Shown: positions 34,611 through 43,975 of the stretch, piece by piece
How the letters are laid out: each line of letters begins with the position of its first letter
Numbering within the stretch: the stretch's first letter is position 1
Assembly (NCBI GenBank): GCA_949358305.1
Contig: OX442319.1
Coordinates: forward strand, 10,230,001-10,294,000
Reading direction: 5' to 3'
DNA: 64,000 nt
Source: Strigamia acuminata
Lineage: Eukaryota; Arthropoda; Chilopoda; Geophilomorpha; Linotaeniidae
Translations under genes and position numbers: made by a program
The notes under the pieces: generated by a model
Databases searched by the model: none
The model's input: the letters and a program-made list of their open reading frames with translations, nothing else
Told to the model about the DNA's origin: nothing

Positions 34611-34885
34611 TTGGCTTCGCGCTCGGTTTGTTTCACCTGCTTTTCGCGGATCCGACGCTCTTTTTCGACGAGATTCTGCTTGCGACCGGTGCTTTTTTCG
34701 CGCAGTATCGTACCCACCGCACCCCGACCGGACACGGAACTATCCATTTCGTTTAAAATTTTGGCCTCACGTTGGCGCAAGGACGAACTAGATTGCAATC
34801 CCGCGACTTTTCCGTCCAAAGTTACGGTCAAATTTTCCTTTCCATTCACCACAAATCGTTTTATTTGTTTCGGATTCGACGACAT
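34277..34885 (-). CDS. BUD13-like pre-mRNA splicing factor, intronless C-terminal form
   Basis: BUD13 is a subunit of the RES complex, which acts on spliceosomal pre-mRNA. The 202-aa ORF contains the conserved BUD13 module almost complete: GKVAGLQ, VSGRGAVGTILREKSTGRK, YMKWGKGLKQIE, KPLARYANDIDLDKYL, QERDGDPML, the [20 protein letters not shown] core and the C-terminal YKWSIEDM. The long N-terminal part of typical BUD13 is replaced by about 20 residues (MSSNPKQIKRF...). It has no introns, unlike most genes in the window, which fits a retrocopy. The frame is fully open with conservative changes, so it may be functional. Its leader and upstream region are shared with the BTB gene at 35,325-35,705. 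Confidence 0.88.
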   Translation of the reverse strand: MSSNPKQIKRFVVNGKENLTVTLDGKVAGLQSSSSLRQREAKILNEMDSSVSGRGAVGTILREKSTGRKQNLVEKERRIREKQVKQTEREAKYMKWGKGLKQIEMKVEQMQSDLKETDKPLARYANDIDLDKYLRTQERDGDPMLKEIKPTGSAPPNRFKIRPGSRWDGVDRSNGFEKERFSRLANSQAQELNVYKWSIEDM

Positions 34886-35039
34886 TTAAAAGCGGATTTT
34901 AAAGCAGATTGAACTGACAGGAGAAATTCTGAAGTAAAAATAAATTGTAACTGATAAAACGCTGTTTAAACGTGGGGGTTGAAGAGAGAAAACGTCGTAT
35001 AAACGTTTCCTAGTAACAGCTGATATCGTTCAGAGGCTT

Positions 35040-36260
35040 CCGTACCACAGATATTTTAAAGACTAATGGTCCTCATCGAACACCGTAATTTTCTAGTATT
35101 TATTCTAATCCACAGATGGCGCTACCGAAAAACAAAAACTTGAGAAATTTGTTTTGTGAATAACAGAATTTATTTCTTGGAAACAAAAACAAAACAAATG
35201 ATTTTCAGTATAAAATACACATAATTAAAAATAAAAATTGGCCGCCATCTTGAAATCAAAGTTTCCCAAAAAAACCCAATTTTTCGCCACAAATTATAAA
35301 ATAGATAAATAAAAACAACTTTTCCTACAAAAATTTAAACCTTGACATGAATAATGTGTTGCAAAAATCATACAATCCGCGAACTTGCAGCATGTGTGCA
35401 TTGGACATGACATCAATCAACAGTGTGTCATTCTTGGTCATATCGTGCGAGATTTGCTCCGTGTAAATATAGTCCAAAATGATGTTCATCGCTCGTGACG
35501 TGACTTCGGGAAAAGGGAAATCGTAGCGACTCAAACCATCAATTGTCCAAAAGTTCTGAAAAAACGGGCATTTTCTCTCAAGAATCCTGCGATGGGCATA
35601 CACTTTGCCGTCTTTGGTTTTGATGTGAACGTCTACATTTCCGTTTCCACGTCGACGCATTTTATTCAGCTCTAATCGTTGTATTAGTTTCGGGTTCGAC
35701 GACATTTTAAAGCGGATTCGCAGAGTTCGGAGTTCGGACGGTGCAAATTGAACTGACAAGCCACAAGGCGAAATTCAGATGTAAAAATAAAGTTGTATAA
35801 GTTGTATAAATATGGGCGTCGAACAGAGAGAACGTCGTATGAACGTTTCCTGATAATCCGTGATGTCGTATAGACGTTTCCGTAGATTATGAAAATATTT
35901 TTATTTTGATAGAGATATTGACGGGCTTCGTGTTTTGATTCAAACGTACATATTATATTTTATTATTAAATTATTTAAATTTATATTTGTTAATAAATTG
36001 TTTTAAATGTTTTCAAATAGTTTGAAAATTGACGATTTTTATTTATGAATGAGATGTGGCAAAAATACAAAGTTAATACTAGAGTGCGTGTGCATCGTTT
36101 GCATTCGTTTGCACCACGGTGTAAGAGAAATCTCCTTCACCGTGGTTTGCACATTGGATTGTGGGATTACGTCACTTCCTTTTAAGATGGCGAGGTGTTG
36201 GCTTTCGCTTCGCTCGTTGCCGGCAAGTTTTCTGTACGAATCCTTCGTAGTTCTTGCCAC
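35040..36260. repeat. dispersed block repeated at 63.1-63.8 kb
   Basis: Two segments (about 35,062-35,310 and 35,820-36,190) recur at 63,136-63,420 and 63,478-63,775. They contain shared words such as GAACACCGTAATTT, CCACAGATGGCGCTACCGAA and ATAAACGTTTCCT. The second copy lacks the BTB coding sequence. At 36,188-36,196 the sequence AAGATGGCG resembles a YY1-type core promoter motif. It heads only a 25-codon frame. Confidence 0.75.
35325..35705 (-). CDS. BTB/POZ domain protein with BUD13-like leader
   Basis: 126 aa, consisting of little more than a BTB/POZ dimerisation domain of the speckle-type family: VDVHIKTKDGKVYAHRRIL, CPFFQNFW, an FPEVTSRAMNIILDYIYTE core, and DVMSNAHMLQVRGLYDFC. Such domains usually serve as cullin-3 adaptors or dimerisation units. 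There is no MATH or Kelch partner domain. The first residues, MSSNPKLIQR, parallel MSSNPKQIKR of the BUD13-like gene, and the preceding DNA is homologous, so both genes seem to use copies of one promoter and leader. Single exon. An in-frame upstream ATG at 35,759 would add 18 residues. Confidence 0.75.
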   Translation of the reverse strand: MSSNPKLIQRLELNKMRRRGNGNVDVHIKTKDGKVYAHRRILERKCPFFQNFWTIDGLSRYDFPFPEVTSRAMNIILDYIYTEQISHDMTKNDTLLIDVMSNAHMLQVRGLYDFCNTLFMSRFKFL

Positions 36261-36869
36261 CTAGCAATTTTGTGACTTGAATTCACTTTGTATTCCACCA
36301 AGGTATCGTTTAGTAACCAAATGTTAACTCCGAGTAGAAATTTTTTCATATTTCTCGTGTTTATGTCGGAACTGTTTTAAACAAATTATTCAACGGTTTT
36401 GACGACTCGAACAAATAGCTCAATTCCTTGTATCGTAAGACCGTATTTCTATATAAATATGGCGTTTACTCGCTTTGCTAGTATTTAAATTGAAAAATGT
36501 TGGTTGTTACATTTGAAATTTGAATTGAAAATTGTAAAATTTTGGATATTTTATTGCCATCCATGATGGTGTTGTTGTTGTTGACTGGATAGGACTTCAT
36601 ATGATGGTGTCATTAATGATTGCCCGCAACAGTCAACTCCACCCTCCATCAGATGGGGTTGGGTACGCTGGCCCATGTGGGTTCTGTTAGTGGCCGTGAA
36701 TCGGTCACACACTCTCTTAAGTAATTTGCAGGTGTGGCTAATATCTCGTTCTTTGTCCCGGTCCGGTGCCTCTCTCTGCAGTGTTTGGGGTTTTGAAAGG
36801 GGTTACTTTGAGGTGGGTGTGGTGTGTTGCTGAATCTGAAGTAAAACTTAAAACTAAACACGAAACAAT

Positions 36870-37553
36870 AGGTGCGTTCAATTTGCGAAAGGAAAGAAAA
36901 ATCTTTCCTTTTCTTACTTTCGCAAAGGAAGAAAAAGTACTTTAGAATGAATGCACTTTTTTTGTTACTTTCTATTTGTTTGTCAATTCTAGTTTTAGCA
37001 TGCTGTAATTCGATTTTAATCTGGTTTTTAGTAACTAACAAACGTTTTTTCGATTAAAACGAACGTTTTTTCGGTAAAAACTAACGTTTTTTGGTAAAAA
37101 CTAACGTTTTTTGGTAAAAACTAACGTTTTTTCGATAAAAACAAACGTTTTTCCGGTAAAACGAACGTTTTTCCGGTAAAACGAACGTATTTCGTTAAAA
37201 ACGAACGTATTTCGTTAAAAACGAACGTATTTCGTTAAAAACGAACGTTTTTTCGATAAAAACGAACGTTTTTTCGATAAAAACGAACGTTTTTTCAGTT
37301 ATAACAATGTTTTATCATTACAACAAGTAATAAACCTTTACTTAATTGTTGGTTTGGCTAACAAATGACTAATGCGCATGCGCCGATCGCGAAAGTAAAA
37401 CTGAAAGGAAGAAAAGTAACCCAAACGCTACCTTTGGCTAAAGTGACTTTGGCCACTTTCCTTTCGGTAAAAATGACGTTTTTGACGTCACTTCCGGTGG
37501 CGAAAGTAACGAAAGGAAAGATTCTTCTTTCCTTTCGCAAATTGAACGCACCT
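36870..37553. mobile_element. 684-bp TIR element with internal minisatellite
   Basis: Both ends start AGGTGCGTTCAATTTGCGAA and stay similar for roughly 50 bp. AAT occurs directly on both sides, consistent with a 3-bp target duplication. The middle (about 37,040-37,310) is a tandem array of about 20 bp (AAAACGAACGTTTTTTCGAT type). There is no transposase frame. A 3-bp duplication would suit PIF/Harbinger-type elements. Confidence 0.85.
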
Positions 37554-38454
37554 AATGTTGTGGTTTATTTAACCACAACATTAGTCAAAACGAAATGTTG
37601 TTTAAATTTCAGTGGAATAGATTTGATTCCCACATTGCAAGCAATCGATTTCAGTGTTCCTAAAAAAAAATTAAAAATTTAAAAACACTTGATAAAATTA
37701 AAAGCATAGGAAATATAAATAAATGAATGGGCTTACACGACAGGAAAAATAGTCGTATGAGTGGTACCCAGCTGATATAAAAGATAAAACACCAAAAAAT
37801 TTTACAAAAGTCTCAACCTAGAAGCAGGTCTTTTGTCGCTTTGGTACGTAACTGGTTTGGAAATTTGGCATCATCCAGACTCCCATAGTAAGTTCTGCAA
37901 CTTAATTCTACGTGAGAAATTCTTCCACTTAAAAACCTTCTCCGACCTTCTCACCGCGACTTACCGGTATTCTTTTGCGAGTTTTCTTCAGTAAGTACTT
38001 CGGTCATTTCCGGTGTTCCGAGGAATGTCTGGAAGTACTGTCAATAAGTCGCTTGTACAGCAGTTGAAACAAAACAACAAATATTTATGTCGAGTTTAAT
38101 AAAAAACCCTTAAAAAGATGATGTACGGTAGCATGCAACATTCAAAACTTTAGTAATTGGAAGAAAGAAATGGCGAAATAGGCACAAATTGTGGCGTGGT
38201 GCACTGTGGTGCATTGAAGCATAACTAGTTTGCTTTCTAGTGAATGAATTTCAGAAAAGACACATAAAATGTTGAACTGGCTTTGCTAAATACAATGTCT
38301 AACCTAGTGAACCAAGTGGTAAAGTAAATGTGCTTATGTTGAGTATGCAAATATGTATATGCAAAACTGGCTTCACTAAACGAACAATTATCCATTTGAT
38401 TGAACAAAAATTCGCCCTTTTGCTATGTTGAGTATTATAGGGGTGAACCAAGTA

Positions 38455-38550
38455 AACATTTTTGCTGTAGAAATTGTCTTTTTTGTGATTGAGGTTGTGT
38501 TGGCTTCATTCTGTTCCTTGTGCGTGGACCAAAAATGCTGTTGATATCTT
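38455..38550 (-). pseudogene. stray fragment of the BAMBI last exon
   Basis: About 95 bp match 44,119-44,210, within the cytoplasmic part of BAMBI. Shared words are TTTTTGCTGTAGAAATTGTC, GTGATTGAGG and GGACCAAAAATGCTGTTGAT. Small indels break the frame. The rest of the gene is absent, so this is a partial duplication. Confidence 0.8.
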
Positions 38551-38874
38551 TGTAGTTGTGAAGAAAGAACAAGAAAATTCGTTTTCTGTTGTAGGATAAA
38601 CGTCTGCGCGGCAGCATTTTATTTTCAATGCATTTTCAGTTTATTTTCAATTTATCTTCAATCAATAAATTAATAAACAATATTATATACGGTGTATTAT
38701 ATTAATAGATTATATAATTAATTAATAAATTAGTAATAAATAGAAATAATTTTCAAAAAAAAATTATGAAGAAAAGTACCTAATAAAATAAATAAAAATT
38801 ATTAGGGAATAAAAATGAATCAAGAAAATAATAATTAATAAAAGAAAAATGAATAAAGAAAGTAATAATTAATA

Positions 38875-39400
38875 AACATGTTGTAAGTGAACCACATGCT
38901 CCTCGAAAGATTTGCTGAAGCGATTATGTCGTCAATATATTGTACTGTACACAAAAACGCATTTACAAATGTTCTGCCAGAGTTAAATCCATGTCACGTT
39001 GGAGCGTTGTCGGGCCATTAATCGGTCCGAAAGGCATTCGGGTATATTCTACACAAAGCTGTGTGTAATGAAGACAAGAAAACGTTCATCATCCGGCCTT
39101 ACGCCAATTTGGTGAAACCCCTCCCTGCCATCAATAATAGAGAACCATTTCGCTCCTCCCAGATATGAAAATATATTACAGAATATCAATATCAAGAAGA
39201 GGGTATACATCCGGCATAGTCTGGGCATTAATCGGTCGAAAATACATGGTGAAACACGCCAGCGATCCCCTATCTTTCCCTTTTGAACGATTAAACCCCA
39301 CAAAAGCCGCTTAAAAGGCTTTCTAGGCTGCTTTCGCGCAATGCAATACTTGCATACGAGTAACTTGCAGAAACTGTAGTTTATCCCGTAGCATTGACGC
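38875..39400 (-). pseudogene. Ty3/gypsy reverse transcriptase remnant
   Basis: Minus-strand pieces in shifting frames follow the reverse transcriptase core: LGGAKWFSIIDGREGFHQIG, then a MPFG-like and NGPTTLQRDMD-like stretch, a YIDD-like box (CVQY, then DD) and a FEEHVVHL-like end. Several stops and frameshifts are present. No LTRs are seen. Confidence 0.75.
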
Positions 39401-40775
39401 GTTTAGAGTTCTTGGATCCGTCGTGGTCCTGGTGAGTTAGCGGGCTCTTCTTCGCTGCGGCCTTTTCCAGCCCATAACGCTTTCGGGACAACAACCGCTG
39501 CTACGGCGCAATCGCTTTTAAAGCGACGTATTACGCCTTGGGCCAATTTCTGATTATTGTGTTCTTTGCTTTGATATATTGCGATTGTGCAGCATGTACA
39601 AGAAAACAGCCATTGCGTGTTAGGGAAGTAACAAACTGGGTTTTTATCCAAAATTAAGATGGGAGGCGCTGGACGCATGCGCGTCACAATTTAACAACGG
39701 TCAGAATTGACCAATGGAGTTGGACACTTCACTGATCAATATTGGTGTCAATAATGGTCTTTTTAGCAGGATTCACCAGTTTTAAAGGGAAGTTGGGTTT
39801 TAGATTAATCTCAAATAGAGTGTTGTTGCAAAGCTCTATCTCCACCCTAAAGATATTGGAAATTGGTCTCAACGCGTCCGTCAGCTGACTGATACGTTTT
39901 GGCTCAAGTTGATCCCAAAGTTGCTCATAGATCCAAATCAATCTACGTTGGATTTCGATTTGGGATATATTGAACAAAATAGATGACAGATGCTAGCAGT
40001 TGGGAAAGGTTTGGAGCACCTCTTCCCATATCATTGTCCATTGCTGAAACTCTGAATTTCTGCGTGCCATCACCACCTTGACTATGTTTGGAAAGTCGTT
40101 ATGGTGGTGGCTCATACAGCTCAACATCAAAGTCGCGCTTTTGCAAGAAGATGCAATTTGCCTCGCTGATGGGCATTTTGGCTATCATCGGTTCAACAAC
40201 CTTCTTTAAACCGGCTCATCACCAATAATTTTCGTGCGCATAAAATTGGGTTCCTGATACAACCAATTGAAGCCCTCAACAATTATATTAGCTATCATTG
40301 CTGTTGATGATTCTTTCCAATTGCAATTACAAATTTCATAGTCCCATCTGCAATTAAAGTAGAAGACTCTTTTGCACTGATGCAGGTATTATGATTACGC
40401 TGCACTTATTTCGCATAAATGACCACACTGCAATCAGGCCCAGGACAAAATCTTAGTTGCTGATGGTAAGTACACAAGTAATAATTAAATTAAAACAATA
40501 ATTTATTAAATGGGGATAAGTACAATGATAATGAATAAATGAAAAATTATTTTGGATGCACTTGATTTACAAATGACAGTTTATTCCGAATGCCAGCAAA
40601 TATAATCTTGTTAGTTTGATATCCAATAATAGCTCCAGTACCGTTGCTAGCATTGTATCTATGGCCGTAGATACTTACTCCAACTACCATCAACGATCAC
40701 GGTTATAGCTGGTATATTATTTGCATCATTGATTGGTTATGGCCAATCCCAATTGCCGTAGCAGCCCAAGCAGCA
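39401..40775. other. no gene recognised; probable retroelement flank
   Basis: Short minus-strand frames (39,403-39,687 and 39,729-39,977) could be decayed upstream parts of the retroelement, but I see no diagnostic motif. The remainder, to the Tc1-like remnant, shows nothing recognisable. Confidence 0.4.
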
Positions 40776-41429
40776 TCAAAGTATAATGACTGTGAACATG
40801 AAGTTGATACAACAATAGTATCTGAACACATTATTTTTGAAGATTTGAAAGGCAATATAACTTTTACCATTCCATCCAAACGCTGCCCAAATCATAACCT
40901 TGCTGACGTTTTGAAAAAATCTGTTCGTTTTTTCGTAAATTGTGCCAGCAATATTGCCATCCATCTGAGCCATCCAAATTAAACTTTTTTTATCACTGAA
41001 CACTACTTTATGCCATTTCTTCTGCCAACACACTTTATCCTTTGCAAATTCCACTCTTTTCACCTTGTGTCTTGGTTTCAGAGATGGAGTTGTTTTTCCC
41101 TTCTTGTACACTAAGTGTTGACAGTTGCTCACAACTCTGGAGAGTGTAGATTTTGAAACGTTAATGTCTGGACGCTTTGATAACTCCCCTAGGGTCACAT
41201 TTGAATGGGAAATTTCACGTAAAATTGTTTGTTTTTGGCGGTCTTGTAGCTTTGATGGTCGACCACTGTGAATTTTGGTGCCATATTTGTTTCTCAATTT
41301 CACATAACTGTTGATAAGACCATGACTTCTGTCCAAAAGTTTTGCTATTTTTCTGTTGGATGTATTCTGTTCACTTAAAATTGATATTTGTCCTTTTTCA
41401 AATTCAGAAAGTGGTAATCCATGAGGCAT
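40776..41429 (-). pseudogene. Tc1/Tc3-like transposase, truncated
   Basis: The ORF starts MPHGLPLSEFEKGQI, as in Tc1-type transposases. It has paired helix-turn-helix regions (NTSNRKIAKLLDRSHGLINS and the GRPSKL hook), then a catalytic-domain start (WHKVVFSDKKSLI), where active enzymes normally have an Asp followed by Glu (SDE). It loses homology after VMIWAAFGWNGKSYIAF, before the rest of the DDE domain. The flank to about 41,760 has repeated TTTATAATTATG-A words that may be element termini. Confidence 0.82.
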
Positions 41430-41869
41430 GGTTAAAATGAATGCACAGCAAAAATGAAAGTGAAAGTAACAAATGTGACAGTTAGAAAACATTTAAAAAA
41501 CGTCATTATAATTAGCTGGAAGCACCCTCTATGATCAGTTAAAAAAACTATCGCCCACAACCTTAGAACCAAATGTGGATTTATAATTATGCAACACCTA
41601 AAAATGACATTTTTGCTATAACAATATAAAAAAAAATTTCCTTTTAACGAAAACTTCTTAAAATCATGTAAAAACACATGTTGGGAAGAATTTTTGGCTG
41701 TAACACCGAATTTGTGGGTAGATTTATAATTATGAAACGCACCTTAACAACCGACTATCAGTGTTGATTGTCATTATCATTTGTACAGAAAAGTTTATTT
41801 GGATGTGCATCATTGACCATTTCTTGATTTTTGTGTCCAGCTACAGTGAGATCTATATTATTTCTTTAT

Positions 41870-42890
41870 CTCTTGCTCGATGGCAGCGTAAATTCCAGGC
41901 CACCAAACCATGGCTCTGCCAATGATTTAGTACGGACAATGCCGTAATGACCTGCAGTAGAACCGAGCGACGAGCGGTGATTGGAATCACCAACCTATCG
42001 GAGAGAAATAAAAAACTTTCATAAATCGAAAAGGAGTCACGGTGTTTGTAAAACTGTTACATCTGGAGTGCGCGACCCCCACTTAGTCCGAACCTGCTGC
42101 AGAATAGACTGCAACACTTCATCAGCTGCGTAGGCAGCTTTCAAAGATGTAGCAGACTTGGGAAAATCTGAAATGGAAGCAGAATAAATAGCATTAATGC
42201 CTGCTTTTAGATCTTCTTTTATGTCTACAACCGGTTGTGGATTTCTAGACAAGCCGGCATTGTACGCAGCAGGCACGTGCTCAATGACAAAATCATGCAG
42301 ATCAAAATACTGTCCAGCGGTGTAAACATGCTGTAACAACCATTCTTGTCTACGAAAATAGAAACAAGGGATTTCTGGTCGGTGCGCAAAGAGAACCGAA
42401 ATGAAATAAATAGTGATGGAATTTACTAACGCCTTAAATAATGGCAAAAACCTCTCGTTCTATTTGCGCATAGTTCTTCTTCGCAGCCGACAACAAGGAA
42501 CTAGCAAATGCAATTGGTTTGTGAACCCCAACTGGACCTGCATGAGATAAAAAGGCACTCACTCCAACTGGAGAGGCGTCAACATTTAAAAACAACTTTT
42601 TAGTGCTAGACAGCCAACTTAGCAGACACCGCAACTTTCACATTTTTCCATGACAATTCATGCTCTTTTGTCCATTCCCACTTAATGTCGTTGCCATCGC
42701 GTTGCCACACATTTTAAGTTTATTAAGCCGACTTTGATACGATCATGTCCGCCCACTGATTCTGCTTGAAAGTTTAAGTTAAAACTAAAACATATCAATA
42801 ATCCATAGCGACCATAATAGTTGATCAGTCCCAAGAACGACTTCAACGATGTGACATCAATAGGACGAGTTGCTTTATGCAAAGGGCAAG
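41870..42890 (-). pseudogene. Ty3/gypsy RT-RNase H to integrase remnant
   Basis: On the minus strand, from 42,882 downwards: the RT thumb (SLKSFLGLINYYGRY), then RNase H (LFLNVDASPVGVSAFLSHA, PIAFASSLLSAAKKNYAQIE), then RNase H end and linker (FDLHDFVIEHVPAAYNAGLS). Frames are broken between pieces. It contains the domains that would follow those at 38,875-39,400, but lies on the wrong side to be one continuous element, so two copies or a rearrangement are implied. Confidence 0.8.
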
Positions 42891-43639
42891 TTTAGAGTCG
42901 ATGGGAGAAATGCGATGCTTTGAAATGTTCAGTTCAAGAAACTGCACCGACTGTTGCAAAAAACGACACGATACGATTCAGGGTCAACCTGGCTCCAGCA
43001 ATAGCCTGAATCCAAATCATAACAGATGATGATGATGTTAATTCTGGCCCTAGAACCAGAATTTATTTTGAAATTTATCAGATAATTTATGAAATTTTTT
43101 ATTTAGTGTTGACAAAAAATAAATGTAAATTCTAATCTTTTAAAATTTTTATTTTTTGAGAATAAATAAAATATTCTGTAGCAATAAAATATGTACATCC
43201 CTTAATATTTACAAACAAAATAGCATGGAAGTGTTCTGCTGACATGGCTAATACAAATAAATACAAATAAAGCCTATAAAATATTACTCCCGTTCTTTTC
43301 TCATACTACTGACTCAAAGTACGGAAGAATATTATACAGAATCAGTTATTTTTAGTCTATGTATTAATTATTTGTCATAATTGTGATATTAATTGTAAAG
43401 AACACTTTGTAATGAAAAGTTAATACAATATCTGCATCTGGAAGACTGTGATGCTACAATAGAACAGTTGTACAAGTATAAAGTGTACATACTAAATATT
43501 GCATGCTTAAAAGGAAGTAAAATATTCATCTAAAGGCATTCAGCTTGACCACAGTAAACAATTATTTTGTGTACTGCACATTACATTTTTACCCCCATTT
43601 TTACCTCATCTCAATAAAACAATCCATTTAATCACTTTA
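42891..43639. other. AT-rich spacer, nothing recognised
   Basis: No coding frame, inverted repeat or RNA gene is evident. The word TTGCATGCTTAAAAGGAAGT near 43,500 is shared with the 32.4-kb spacer. Confidence 0.5.
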
Positions 43640-43873
43640 CACATACAAAGTGACTACGTTCATGTCAGACTTGACCATATTATTTTCATGATGTACTGTG
43701 ATTGGTTGAGAGATGCACTGAGGATGTTTATGTTCAGTTTATGTTGCTAAAAACAGATAAAGATAAAACCTCGAAATCATCGTTTTGAGATAACATGCAT
43801 CAATAGATCTCAACCAATAACATCGTGTCATTAAAATAATACGTTCACGTCGGACATGAATATAGCCACTGCC
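43640..43873. mobile_element. MITE of the GTGATTGGTTGAG family, copy 3
   Basis: The left side reads AGTGACTACGTTCATGTC, then ACTGTGATTGGTTGAGAGAT. The right side reads ATCTCAACCAATAACATCGT, then ends TATAGCCACTGCC, an imperfect inverse. It is the most complete of the three copies and lies just beyond the 3' end of BAMBI. Confidence 0.7.
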
Positions 43874-43975
43874 TTAAACATAAACTCAATTGGTAGACAA
43901 TAACATGATAAAAGGTTTTTAGTCTTTACTACTTCTTTTCCTTAGAATTTCAATTTAATAATGATTTGCATAATA

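Larger units (their letters stand above)
36262..38870. other. intergenic, transposon-rich, no gene seen
   Basis: It contains the 684-bp TIR element at 36,870-37,553, a palindrome directly after it (TTGTGGTTTATTTAACCACAA), a BAMBI-derived fragment at 38,455-38,550 and AT-rich spacer. I see nothing coding. Confidence 0.55.

Noticed and set aside
36188-36264. 25-codon frame behind AAGATGGCG
   Set aside because: Too short and without recognisable protein. The motif is kept only as a possible promoter mark in the repeated block.
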